A stretch of DNA of 64,000 nt from the NCBI GenBank assembly GCA_963663605.2, contig CAXXVF010000002.1:1054001-1118000 (forward strand), read 5' to 3'. How positions within the stretch are numbered: the stretch's first letter is position 1; the number at the start of each line of letters is the position of its first letter. The DNA is from Sporobacter sp963663605 (GTDB taxonomy: Bacteria; Bacillota; Clostridia; Oscillospirales; Oscillospiraceae). Below, piece by piece: positions 42,001 to 53,700 of the stretch. The position numbers and the translations under genes were made by a program. The notes below the pieces were generated by a model that worked only from the letters and a program-made list of their open reading frames with translations, was not told the origin of the DNA and ran no database searches.

Positions 42001-43364
42001 ACCGCGTTAATCCCGTGCAGCGCCGCCGCCGCGTCGTCCACCGTCAGCGTATAGCTCACGCTCAGGCCGCACTTCGCCGCGTACCGCGACGGCGCCGATA
42101 TCGCGATCACGGGCGCTGTCCCGTCGTAGATGATCGTATCCGTTATCGCCGCGCTCACGTTGCCTACGCTGTCTTTAAACCGGATATATACCGTCTTCTC
42201 CCCGTCGCCCGGCGTCAGTACCCAGCCGTTGTATTCGCTGCCGTATGTCACCCAGCCTGAGCTGACGGTGAAGTCGGCGCTGTTGCTGATCTCCATCGTC
42301 GTCGGCGCCGTCTCCAGCTGGTCGCCGCCCGATTCGCTCGCGCTGATTTCCGTCAGATTTACCGTCTGGCCGCGCGTGTATGTAATATTGTCGTACAGGT
42401 CCTCATACGTGGCTTTCAGCGTGAAGCTCCCGCCTACCGGGTCCGTCCGGTCGATTTTCACGACGGACGCCGCCGCTGTGCTCTCGTTCCCCGCCTTGTC
42501 CACCGTCACCGCTTCGATCGTCGTGATGCCCGCCGCCGTGATGTTGAACGCGCCCGTATACGTCGTCCATGACGTCCAGTCGCTCAGGACGATACTGGTA
42601 TCGTCCGCATCCACCGTCCGGTACCGGTACTTCGTATAATCGGCTCCCGTCACCACGTCGCCCGTATCGGCTCCGTTTGTCATCGTCACCGTTACGCTCG
42701 CCGCGTTCGTCCACGCCGTGTTGTTCGTGACGGCCGGCGATGCCGGCGGCGTCTTGTCTACGTAAAGCGTCTTTGCCCATGTCACGCTTGAGCCGGCGTT
42801 GTCTTTCCCGGTCCCGTCGTTTGCCGTTATGCCGATCCCCGTGAACGTCGCCTCGGCGAATGCGTCATTGATCACGTCCCAGCTCAGGCTCCATGACGCC
42901 CCCCACTCCGTCGCGCTCACCGCAGTGCTGCGCTCTGCGCCGTTTGCCGTCGCCGTCACCGTCACCGTGTCGTTGTCGTGGTCCGTCACCGTCCCCGACA
43001 ATGTGACCGTCGTATGACCCGTCACCTCCGACCGGTAGATATCCAGCGTCGGGCTCAGACCCGTTATCACCGGGCAGTCGTTCGTCTTCGCCGTCACCGT
43101 GCCGCTGTAGCTGCTCGCGATATTGTCCCCATTCACCGCGTATGCCTTGTAGTAATACCTCGTGTCTTCCGACAGTCCCGAATGCGTCCCCGTCGTGGCT
43201 GTCCCCTGATACGCCGTGCCCCAGTTTGCGTTGTCCGTTGAGTACAGCACCCGGTACGTCGTTCCCGCAGGGTTCCCGTTCGCCGCGATCGTCCAGTCGT
43301 TCTTTCCGTGTTCATACGCCTGGTTCTCTACCGTTATCCCGGGTACCGCCGCTAACGTGTATTC
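39081..43364. repeat. Large direct repeat, copy B (~4.28 kb)
   Basis: Second copy of the 33447-37730 block. It encodes the same stalk and five atrophied-Ig units of surface protein 2. The flanks differ apart from a short stretch just beyond the stop codons (TTTCGCGCC..GCGCTATTAC). Confidence 0.95.
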
Positions 43365-44639
43365 GGAAAATACCGCGCTGTAATCCGAATCCAGATCCAC
43401 GCCCGCGTTTTTGGATTTGATCTGATACCTGTACAGCGTATTGGGCGTCAGCCCGCTGTCCGTATAGGACGAACTCTGACCGTACGCCGTGGTTCCCAAA
43501 TCCACATTATAGATATCGTAGCTCTGCGCGCCCGAGGCCGAATAGCTCATCCCGATGGTGTTGATGCCGGCGTTAAACGCTGCGCTTGTCGGCGGCGCGA
43601 GCTTCAAGTTGATCGTTCCGGTGCCGCTTGAGGTGCTGGGCGAGGTGGTCGTGCCGTAGCGGACGTTCCACTGCCGCACCGAGGAGGTCACCGTGCCGGT
43701 CGTCGTGGAAAAGCCCACGTGCTGAATGATGCTATTGGCCAGCGTCTGATCAAGCTGCGCGGACTCCAGCGTCACGTTGTCTATGTACATCGTGGAGCCG
43801 ACCGCTCTTCCGCCCGTCTTGTCATATGTTCCGCAGATAAACAGGAACTGCCACGTACCCGTAGACGGAATGGTCCCGCTTACGGTTCCGGCATAACTGT
43901 CCCCGCGTTTATAGAACAGCTGCGTAAGAGCGCCCGAGCTGGTATTTTTCAAATAACCGTAGACATCGTACTGGTCACTCCCTTTTATGGCCTGCAGATA
44001 GACCGAGACGGCGTCGCCCGCATTTGCCTGAAACGTGTCGCTCGTGATAGAAGGCCCGTGGGCAGTCCCATAGCCGGTGGTAACACTACCGCTTATTGTC
44101 ATCATGACCATACCGCCTGATATACCGATATTCGTCGATATACTGCTAGGCGTATCACCGCTCATCGGGTAAAGCGCGTTGGTGGGCGTCCAGCCGGTAT
44201 TGATGCTCTGGCTGAAATCGCCGTTTACGAACGACGCCTCGAAGTTAAACCGCAGCGCCTTGCCGTTCGTCCCGTCATAGTACGAGTCAACGGTCGCGAC
44301 GGCTTTCTTTCCCGAGCCGGTCCCCTGATAGACGGTATCGCCGTATATCGAGATCGCCCCGGATGCGTTCGGGTCACCATCAGAAATGATCGCGAGGGCG
44401 TCTCCGGACGTAAAGCCCTGTGTCGGGTTGATCTCGATAAACGTACCGCTTACAGCGCCGTCGAAAGCCATATTCGAATCGATAAGCACGGGGCTGCCGG
44501 ATTTCGTATACGTCACGTTCCCGTCTACGCCGCTGATTGTCAGCGCGGAAGCCTGAATAATCAGCGACGGGATCAAGCTGATGAACAAACATACCGACAA
44601 AACGATATGTAGCAGTTTTCTGAAGTTTTTTCTCATCAT
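39081..44639 (-). CDS. Giant secreted surface protein 2: distinct adhesin-like tip on the same stalk
   Basis: The 1852-residue product has a signal peptide (LLHIVLSVCLFISLIPSLIIQASA). The N-terminal module (about 33-345) resembles that of surface protein 3, with FTSGDALAIISDGDPNASGAISIYG against a similar SGDVLSILSDSNPNAYGAIS. The module contains YGTAHGPSITSDTFQANAGD and DNVTLES segments, suggesting a jelly-roll/carbohydrate-binding-like fold (inference). A first FN3, unlike that of protein 1, follows; from the second FN3 on, protein and DNA are nearly identical to protein 1, ending in five atrophied-Ig units with no anchor. ATG 44639 or 44636 follows GGAGG. It is 75-84 bases upstream of protein 1 on the same strand, so it is likely cotranscribed. 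Confidence 0.92.
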   Translation of the reverse strand: MMRKNFRKLLHIVLSVCLFISLIPSLIIQASALTISGVDGNVTYTKSGSPVLIDSNMAFDGAVSGTFIEINPTQGFTSGDALAIISDGDPNASGAISIYGDTVYQGTGSGKKAVATVDSYYDGTNGKALRFNFEASFVNGDFSQSINTGWTPTNALYPMSGDTPSSISTNIGISGGMVMMTISGSVTTGYGTAHGPSITSDTFQANAGDAVSVYLQAIKGSDQYDVYGYLKNTSSGALTQLFYKRGDSYAGTVSGTIPSTGTWQFLFICGTYDKTGGRAVGSTMYIDNVTLESAQLDQTLANSIIQHVGFSTTTGTVTSSVRQWNVRYGTTTSPSTSSGTGTINLKLAPPTSAAFNAGINTIGMSYSASGAQSYDIYNVDLGTTAYGQSSSYTDSGLTPNTLYRYQIKSKNAGVDLDSDYSAVFSEYTLAAVPGITVENQAYEHGKNDWTIAANGNPAGTTYRVLYSTDNANWGTAYQGTATTGTHSGLSEDTRYYYKAYAVNGDNIASSYSGTVTAKTNDCPVITGLSPTLDIYRSEVTGHTTVTLSGTVTDHDNDTVTVTATANGAERSTAVSATEWGASWSLSWDVINDAFAEATFTGIGITANDGTGKDNAGSSVTWAKTLYVDKTPPASPAVTNNTAWTNAASVTVTMTNGADTGDVVTGADYTKYRYRTVDADDTSIVLSDWTSWTTYTGAFNITAAGITTIEAVTVDKAGNESTAAASVVKIDRTDPVGGSFTLKATYEDLYDNITYTRGQTVNLTEISASESGGDQLETAPTTMEISNSADFTVSSGWVTYGSEYNGWVLTPGDGEKTVYIRFKDSVGNVSAAITDTIIYDGTAPVIAISAPSRYAAKCGLSVSYTLTVDDAAAALHGINAVDASYVTLSATGTVEAKAEVMPDWISIEDIDGTHRRVTITLPADLVEEGTIAITVSTAAAIDPAGNESEAVPGNFSFNVDSTPPTHQDALFTADLTIAGGGAVTLAIPSSDCEGGQDGDSVRFAPVGYDGTAPANGATITSTHGKSATIIAPTTEGTYKLYIIDEAGNISEASSATLTVKNLGPAITIEGPSAQYVQAADSVEYIVTYSADTANITLGQMDVTLETTGTANAYVSVSEIAGEPLQRKITLSNLMGEGTVAVRIAEGSATDDIGNPAASYMSATAVTVDNTAPVVTSVSVSASNADPAYAKEGDTITVTLGTNEVIAPPEVLINGRGTTVISDPEGTGWAAGYTIPAGTMMTEGAVTISIVATDRAGNTAGSVTATTDASSVTTDFTAPEITLTGDMDASQTYYTGDITVTFDSGTAELENLTTGAVTGIVSGGVVNTAGSYELTVTDAAGNAAQETFILSQDYFDVMSDREALEIIYAAGDSAGSVTRDVTLPTSGGAGSSISWEVTSGTAVAVDESGDPDAGIVTRPASGTPDASVVLKATIEKSGFSTTKTFNLTVLAQSGDTPEEKAEDDAASAVIRYAEGDSQVSVTQDIGLSGTGALHGSEMSWSCESPYVTISETAEEGYYAVSVTRPAYEDGDAAVTLTVTAALTEGTGEGAVTGTSEQTVTITIKKQDGSSALKAETDADAAYITYQGEDSAEAVRQDITLVFTGAEGSAGVWSSSDTDVIAVAGDTGAVARPSEEDGNAAVTITLTVTNGEAETTRTFELTVVAQSESPEQDEADVQNDADALAIIYRGADTKDSVTTHLILPVTGDNGSTVTWTSSNAAVSGNGTVTRSAAGDVVVTLTATVTKGEAAATRAFTVKVIKMPLTLLEQLGADADALIIEYLEGDSADSVTGALTLMSAGANGCTITWMSDNPAVITADGSVTRPAETVQVTITAAVEKEGFIIYREFTLTVTAP

Positions 44640-44702
44640 GTCATCCTCCCGTATTCCGTATTTTCAATGGACTTGTTTTTAACGCATCTCTTTTTATGCT
44701 GG

Positions 44703-47700
44703 TTAGTCTATCATTGCGGAGTACTGAAGGAGACGGCGCACCGTCGCTGCGGCCTGCGCCCGCGTGATGAACGTCTTTGGTGAAAGTATGCTGCCGTCTT
44801 CATCCATGCCGAGGATGACGCCTGTGCCAACACAGCCGGCCGCGCCCGGAACGGCGTAGTCCGAAAGCTCTCCGGAATCCGTGAAGTCGGAAAGCGCATC
44901 CGACGCGCCTGCCGGTATCGATGTATCCAGGCCCGTCAGAGACATCGCCCGCAGCAGCATCGTCATCGCCTGCTCGCGCGTGATGGTATCGTTCGGCCCG
45001 AAGCGCCCGTCGCCGTATCCGAGAATGAGCCCGTAGTAGACGGCGGTCTCGATATACTCGCAGTACCAGTCTCCGCTGCTCACATCGTTAAAGCTCTCAT
45101 CGCCGACACCGCGAAGCAGTCCGAGCGCGCGCACCAGTATCGCCGCGAATTCCGCTCTTGTTATATCTTTGTCCGGACTGAACATATTGCCGCCGACGCC
45201 TTCGACCACAAGCCGCGAGGCCATATCGTTGACATCCTCAGCCGCCCAGTGCCCTTTAACGTCGTCCATCTCCACCGGATTCCAGATCAAAGCGAACGTG
45301 CCGGGTACCAGCGTGTGGATACTGGCGTAATACGCGCCTTCTAAGGTGATCACTTCGGTGGGGATATGTATGATCGAACCGTCTTCCCCGACGCGTACGG
45401 CTGTTGTGATCTGCTGGCCGTCTTCAAGCGGGACAAGGATGTCCACATAGTCTTCAAACGCCGTAAACGCAACTGTGTTTCCGTCGTAGGCCGCTTCCAC
45501 GCCCAGCGTGAACGGCGTACCAACCATACTCAGGCCTGCCGCGCTCAGAATCCCGCCGGTGCGTTCCGCGCCTTCGGTGTCCTGACCGCCGAGCGTGAAC
45601 GTGATGTCCACATTTTCTCCGGAAGCGCCACTTCCGAGGCCTTTATAAAGGTCTTCCAGATCGATATCCCCGGCCTCGAACTCGGCTTTCAGCGCACCCG
45701 TGCCTTCCACGGTGTAGCTGCCGCCGGATTTGAAGCTTTCTTCGATCTCGCTTCCGCTGGCCGTAGTTCCGCCGGACGAATCCTCGTCACCTGAACCGCC
45801 GCCACCGCCGCCAATTGCAGCTGCTACCGGCGTCTCAACGATCTGGAACTCGCTGAATCTGGTAATCAGGAACTGTATCCCGTAAGGCGTCGCGCTGCCT
45901 TCCCTGTAGACGAGTGTCCCTGTCAATATCTCTTCCGTCCCGTCGCTGTGGGATATATATATCTTCAGGCCGTCGTAGTTGGTGATCCCGGCGTCTCCGA
46001 ATGGAATGGTCACATACGTCGCTTCCGTGTAATTGGTCTCTATCATAAGCGGAACGCCGATCATGGATGAATCCGAGCCAAGCTTTATAACGGCGGCATT
46101 CTCAATCGCTTCCTGATCCTCGCCGTCTTCAATCGGGTTGATCCGGAAGTATAGATCGGCGCCCGAGCCGGCCAGATTGCTGATCGAGCCTGAAGGAACC
46201 GTGATATCCGCGAAACCGGAGTTGATCTGCAGCTGGGCATTGTGTTCCGACAGCGTATTCATAACATCCGCCGGGACCTCAACGGCCTGCTCATCCGTAC
46301 GGTCGCCGCTGCCTTCGTCGCCCAAAAGCGGCATGTTGACCGATACGGTCCTGCTTTCCTCGTCCCCGCCCGGGTTCATTCCGCTTACCAGTCCGTCGAC
46401 CACGTCCGGTTCGAAAATCGCGGTGTCGATATACTGCTGCTCACCGTTTTGCGTAACGGTCGTGCGGTATGCCGGCAGCTGGTCGTTGTCCGAATCTGTC
46501 GACAGCTCGTAATTGATGCCTACCTGGGTTTCACGTATCGTGGTCTTCGTGGAGCCCTCTTCCTTGACGACCAGCAGGTAATTCTTTGTGACCGTCGTTG
46601 AGTTGCGCGTTATCGTGGCTGTGAGGATGACGTTCACGTCGCCGCCCGTTGGCCGCGTAACGTTAGCCACCTGTTTGCCGTCCTGGATGGTATCGCTGAT
46701 CGTGATCACACCCGGGTTGCCGGACGTCCAAGTTATGCTCGTATCGTACGCTCCGGAGTTCAGCATCAGGAACAGGTCGGTGACGCTTTCCCATATATCG
46801 CTGCCGGAGAAGCTGAACGCTTCGTCTATCGTCAGCTTGCGCGCCGCGTATTCCACGGCGTCTCTATCCGTCATTTTCTTGACGGTGATATCAAACACCT
46901 TGTTCTTCGACTCGCCGGTCAGCGTGTTCGTGATCGTTGCGGTCAGTGTGATCTTTTTATCGTTGTCGTCCGGTCCCGGCCTGATCACCTTGCCGGTCGT
47001 CGTCACATAGCCGGTATTGCTGGAGGTCCATGTGATAACGCATCCGGTGCTGCCGGCCGTCGCCAGATACATAGACGCCGTCACGCTCGCGGCACTGTCG
47101 CCGGCGGCGTAGCCGATCTCTATATCGTCGAGGTCACGCTGTACGGCCATGTTCCCTTCCTGCGATACGACGACCGTGAACTCTTTTGTCCGGTTGACCC
47201 AGTAGCCGATCGAATCCGAGTATTTCTTGACCGTAGCCGTGAGCGTAACGGTCACATCTCCGTTAGGAGCCGTGACGGTTCCGTCCGGCGCGACCACCGC
47301 CGCGTTGCTGCTGGCCCATTCTATGGTACAGCCGTTGGCCCCGGCCGTACGCAGGATCAGATCCTGCGTTACGGACTGCTGGTTGTCCCCGTCGGCATAT
47401 ACGATACACAGGGTATCCGTGTCGTCTGAAATCTGCTGCAGTATGTCGTCGTCATTGGTTTGCTTGACGGTAAGATTAAACGTTTTCATATCCTGCTCTT
47501 CCCCGTTTGTGACGGTCGCGGTCAGCGTCACCGCGACGTCGCCGTCCGCGCTGCGCAGTACCGTTCCGTCTGAGGCGATGGCCGCATTATCCGACGCCCA
47601 AGTGATCACGCTGCCCTGCGCGCCGCTTGTCGGCAGCGTCACGTGCGTTGTGACGCTTGCCGCCGAATCGCTGCCGTAATAACCGATCTCAAGAGCATTG

Positions 47701-50700
47701 ACATCCTGAGTAAGGGCATCCGATTCGCTCAGTTCGTCGGCGCGGGCAACGGTCACGCTGAAGGTCTTCGTGATCGTTGCGGTGCCGTTTGTAATCGTCG
47801 CGGTGATCGTCACGTCCTTGTTGCCCGCATCCTCGGCCGGCCGCGTGACAACGCCGGTATTGGAAACATAGTCCGTATTGCTGCTTGTCCATGTCACCGT
47901 GCTGCCGTTAGGGACGTCCGCGGCAAACGTCAGGTCCTGCGTTACGCTGTCGGCGCTGTCCCCTTCCGCGTAGGTAACGTCCACGTGTTCATAGTCTTCA
48001 GACGCCTTTTCGGAGTCTGTGAGCTCAATGGCCTTAACCGTAAGGACAAAGGTCTGTTCCGCCGTCTTTTCGGCGTCTTCCGGATCCGTCGCCGTCACGG
48101 TAAGCGTTACGGTGACATCGGGCTCGCCGAGCGCCGGCTGCGTCACCGTGCCGGTAAACGCGCCGCCCGCCGCCGTTTCGGCTATCACAATATTCTCGCT
48201 GTCGGAAGCCCAGGTCAGAGCGGAGCCGTGCAGCAGTCCTATGGCGCTCAGCGCTATATCCTGTGTGACTGAATTTTGGCTGTCCCCGTACGCGTATGTA
48301 ATCCGGGCGTATTCCGCGTCATCCCGGACGTCGCCGAGCCCGTCGGAGTCGTCCGATTGTTTCTTGATCGTCAGCGTAAATGTCTTTTCTTCCGTCAGTC
48401 CGTCAACCGTAATCGACGCTTTAAGGACGACGGCCGCGTCGTCGGCGTCATGATTGGGACGCGTGACGGCCGCTTCATAAGAAGCCGTTGCTTCCGAATC
48501 GATTCCGGCAAGGGACACGGCCGTCCCGGAAACGATTTCCCAGGTAACATCGGCGCCCGAACCGCTTAGCATCGGCAACGTGATATTCTGCGTCACGCTC
48601 CCGGCGCTGTCGCCGTCGGCGTATCCGATCTCAAGCGCCGCGATGTCCTGCGTGAGAACATTGTTGCCGTAGGAAATCGTGAAGGTTTCCTGCGACGTAA
48701 AGCCCGCCGAATCGGTCACCGTTACGGTGAAGTTTCCTTCGTCATACACGACCGCACCGGATTCAACAACGTTTTCTTCGCCTGTGTCGGTGTTTTTCAG
48801 CACGCAGGTCCCTTCGTTGAAGGTGACGGTCACGCCGTCATTGTACCGGCCAAGGGCGTCCGTATCGCCGGTAATGGTCAGGACCGGGCTGGTGAAATCA
48901 AGCGTTACGGAATCCGACGTGTCCGCCTCGGTGACGGTCCCGGCCGTATTGCCGGCGAGGTCCGTCATCACAATGGTGAACGTAACCTGGCTGCCGTCCT
49001 CCATCGCCGTGTCGGCCGGTATCGGATACGTGGACGTCCAGACGGACTGACCGCCGTCGATCGTTGTCCTGGCAAACGTGACGAGGGCCTCACCTATCGT
49101 ACCGGTAGCCGCATTTAATTCTTCATCGGCAGCAAACTGCAGGGTCAGCGTATTTCCTTTATGCGCGTACGCGGTATCCGTGTCGTTGTCCGACAGGAAG
49201 CTCAGCTCCGTAACGGAAGGCGCCGTATTGTCCACCGTGACCGGATCGCTGATATCCGAATTCAAAGCGGGATTGCCCTGAAGGTCCGCCGCGCTGCCGG
49301 CGGCGATCCGGATGCATACCGTCCCCTCGCCCATGAGGTTGGACAAGGTAACTCTCTTCTGCAGCGGCTGCCCGTCCACATCGGAAACGCTTACGTACGC
49401 GTTGGCCGTGCCCGTCGTGACAAGCGCCACGTCGGCCGCTGCCAGCGTGATACTCGTCGTATCCGCGCTGTACGTCACGATATATTCAACGGAGCTGTCG
49501 CTTTTGACATTTGTTTCAGATGGACCCGTGATCGCCAGTGTCGGCCCGTCGTTTTTGACCGTCAGCACGGCTGTTGACGCACTCGAGATATTTCCCGCGG
49601 CGTCGATCACGTACAGGTAATATGTTCCCGGCTCCGTAGGCGCGTTGATAACGGTAGACCGCCCGTGCGTGGATGTAATGGTGGTCCCGTCCGCCGGGTC
49701 GGCGCCGTCATAGCCCGTGCCGTAAAGGCTTACGGAGGTAAACCGGACGCTGTCGCTGTCATAGCCGCCTTCGCAGTCCTCCGAGCAGGCTGCCAGGTTT
49801 ACGCCCTGTCCGCCCTGGACCGTAACGCTCGCCGGGAAAAGTACATTCTGATTGTTCGGCGGGATCGTATCGATCACGAAGGACGCGTTGCCGACGGTCA
49901 AGGCGGATAAATTGCCCGCCGAGTCCTCGGCCGCGCCGGCAAGGATCCTAATGCCGATGGTCCCTTCCGATTCGCTCAGTCCCGCCGGTATCTGGATAGT
50001 GACGGTCCGGTGGGTTGCGTCCACATCGGTGACGGTCACGCCGGATGTAATCGCGGTGATATCCGCCTCGGAAAAGCTGCCGGCCGTGGTGATCTCGATC
50101 TTTGACGTATCGCCGCTGTTGATGCCCGTCAGGGTGCATTCTTCATTGATGGTCAGCTCATACGTCACCGTCATGCCTTTTCTGGCGCTGAACCGCGAGG
50201 GCGAAGAAATCTCAATCGTCGGCGGCGCGCCGTCCATGACAGCCGTACCGCTGATGACCGGACTTATATTGCCTACCGCGTCGCGGAACCGGACATACAC
50301 GGTCTTATTGCCGTCCCCGGCGGATAAAGACCAGTTATCGCGGTTGGCGGTATATGTTTCCCATGTGGATTCCGAAAAGTCTTCACTGTTGCTGATCTGC
50401 ATTTCGCTGGGCGTACTGCCAGCTCCGCCGGAATCCGCGGCTGAAATGACGAGATTGATGATCTGGCTGCTGGTGAATCCGGGCGTTCCGTCCGTAGCGT
50501 ATATCAGGACGGATCCGCCGACGGGCGCCGTACGGTCGATTTTTATCACGGCGGTCTGCTCCGCGCCGATATTGCCGACCGCGTCCGTCGTCCTGGCCGT
50601 TACGGTCGTCTCCCCTGCGGCTGTAACGGAAAACGCTCCTTCATAGGTCGTCCAGTCGGATTCCGTCGCGCCGCTGAGTTTATACTGCGTGAAGTCCGCG

Positions 50701-53700
50701 CCCGCTACGGTGTCCGCACCATCTGCAATGGTCACAGGAACCGAGTCGGCGTTGGTCCAGTTGGTATTGGCAGTAATGACCGGCAGTGCCGGCCCGGACC
50801 TGTCCACATACAGAAGCTGGCCCCAGTTTGCTGTCCCGTTACCGCCAAACCCGTCGCTGCCGTTTACGGCAATCGAGCTGTAGGTACTTTCTGAAATGGT
50901 ATCCGTCGCGATATCCCACGAAAGCGACCATGGGACGCCCTCGGGCGTGGCGTTGACCACCGTCTTTTTGGCAACGCCGTCTATCGTTGCTGTAACCGTG
51001 ACAACGTCGCTGTCGTCGTCCGCCACCGTACCCGTAAGGGTGAATCCGGTGTATCCCGAAACAGCGGAACGGTAGATGTCTTCCGCCGGCGTCAGGACGG
51101 TTATGACCGGGTCCTCGTTGGAGCGCGCGCTGGCCGTCCCGCTGTATGCCGTCTCGACCCCGTCTCCGTTAACGGCCTTGACGCGATAGCTGTATGTCAG
51201 GCCGGAGGAAATATCCTGATGCTGCGGCGTCAGGTAGTAGATCCAATCCCCGAAATTTTCCCATGTCGTACCGTCATCGGTGGAATACTGTATGAAATAC
51301 CCCGTGCCGTCCGGGTTGGCGGCGGATTCCGACTGCGGGTTCCCGACCGGGTCTATGGTCAGGTTGTTGGTGTCTCCGGAATTTGAAGAGCCGATTCCGG
51401 GCACCGCTGCATACGTGTACCTGGATACCGTATCGCTTGCCGCAGATTCGCCGCTCGTATTTTTCGCGACGATATAGTAGCTGTACTGCCGGTTGGGCGT
51501 CAGGCCCGTATCGGCCAGAAGCGTCGACGTGTAAGACGCCTCGATTTTCGTGAAGTTTTCTTCACCGACAGCTTTTCTGTATACGTCATAGCTTTCAGCG
51601 CCGACGGGCGCGGTCCAGGAAACGAACAGCGTATCGCTCGTTTCCGCGCCCGGCGTCACGGTAAGGCCCGTGGGCGCCGTCGGCAGCGTGGCTTTGCCGA
51701 CCGTTTCGGAATAAGCGCATTCAACCTGATCTTCGTTGCGCGCTTTTATCCTGTAATAGTAGGCCGTTCCGGAATTGAGCTGTATTGCGGTATACGACTT
51801 GGTAGCCGTATCCCCCGCCCAGAAGGTGTAATCCTCGATGGGCGTCCAGTTCTCGCCGTCGACAGACTGCTCCAGCCTGTACATCGTAAACTCAGGATTT
51901 CCGTTTTTACTGATCGTAATGGAAATCGTATCGGTCGTAACGTCCCCGAGCGTCAAGGACGGTACGGCCGGGAGCGTATACCGGGTGACCGTGCCGCTGT
52001 CGATCGAGTCGCCGCCCGCGTTCGTTGCGACAACGTAGATGTCGTGGGCGCTGTTGGGATCAAACCCTGTGAGGACGGCGCTCGTATCCGCTGTCGCGTC
52101 CACTTCTTTGGAGCCGTCACAGAATACGTCGTAGCTGACGGCGCCAGCCGGCTGTGTCCACGAAACATTGAGGGAATCCGAGGTCTCCGACTTCGCTTCG
52201 GCCGCTATGGGATTTGGCGCGCCCGGCGCCGTAATCCTGCTGGCGGTACCGGAGTAGGCCGTATTGATGCTGTCTCCGTTGCGCGCCATGACCCGGAAAT
52301 AATACGTGGTGTTCGGCTGGAGGCCTGTGACGGTATAGGCCGTGTTATCTCCCGCCGAGCTTATCAGCGTAAAGTTCGTTGCCGCCGTCCAGCCGTCCGT
52401 GCCGTTTAAGGCGTACTCAACACGGTAAGCGGTGCCTGCGGGATTCCCCTGATTGCCGATCTCAAGCGTTACGGAATTCGTCGAAGACGCCGTCGCAGTG
52501 AGCGTCGGCACGGCCGCCAGGGAATACTTCGTACGGGTGACACCGTCGGTTTCACCCATGTTGTTTATCCCGACCACGCGGATGGTACACGCCTCGTTCG
52601 GTGAAAGGCCTGTTATCGTTCTTGAAGTGAGGGAAGTATTATTCAAATAGAGCGAGCCGTCCAGGTATACATCATAAGACGCCGCGCCGGACGCGCTCCA
52701 CGAGGCGTTGACGGTATCCGTCGTCCCCGACTGCGCGGACATCGTCAATGACGGCGTTGCCGGATACGTGTGGATATTGACCGTGGCCGCCGTGCTTGAC
52801 GTGGTTGACGTCCCGTAGCTGTCCACGGCGGTCAGCTTGTATGTGCGTACCAGTGAACTGGTTCGGGGCTCCTGGCTGACGCCGGTCAGAGCCACGCGCC
52901 GCGCTACGTTGGTCACGACGTTTGCCGTCACAAGGTCGCTGAGCACACGGACGTTGTCTATCAGCAGCTCCGAGCTGATAACGCGGCCGCCCGTTCCGTC
53001 CTGTGAGCCGCAGATGAATTCGAATACAAAGTTGCTGCTGCTCGGCAGGTTGATCTTGGCATTGACTTCCTGCCAGCCGTTTGTCTCATCGCCCCGCTGG
53101 TAGAAAAGCTGCTGTCTGGCGCCCGTGCTCGTGTCCTTTATGTACCCGTACACGTCGTATTTGTCGCCCGTGTTCTTTGCGTAATAATTGAGCGATACGT
53201 AGTCGCCGTTGTTCGCCTGGAACGGGTTGCTTGTGATTTTGGGGCCGTGCAGCGTGCCGTATCTGGCTTCAATCAACGCATTTATCTTCATGTACATGTA
53301 GGATGAACTGCCGTCCGGGGGGTCCACCCAATTGTAGTTGAAATACGGGTTTTTCGTCTTCACTTCTATGGTAGTGTAGTTTTGTGATGACGACCACAGC
53401 CAGCCGGTGGTCGTATTTGAATCGCCCGACAACCGGATGAAATCGTTATAAAACGTCCAGTTGTTCTCCCCGGCTTCAAAACCGCCGTTGGGCAGCGGCG
53501 TTGAAAACAGGATCTTCAGATCCTTGCCGTTTTCGCCGTTGAGCGTTTCATCGATAGAGCCGATCTGTTTTCTCCCGCTGCCGGTTCCGAGGTATACCGT
53601 ATTGCCGACAAGGGAAATCGCCCCGTATGCATTGGGGTTTGAATCGGACAAAATCGACAGGACATCTCCGCTGGATGCGCCGCTCACGTTATCAAAGAGC

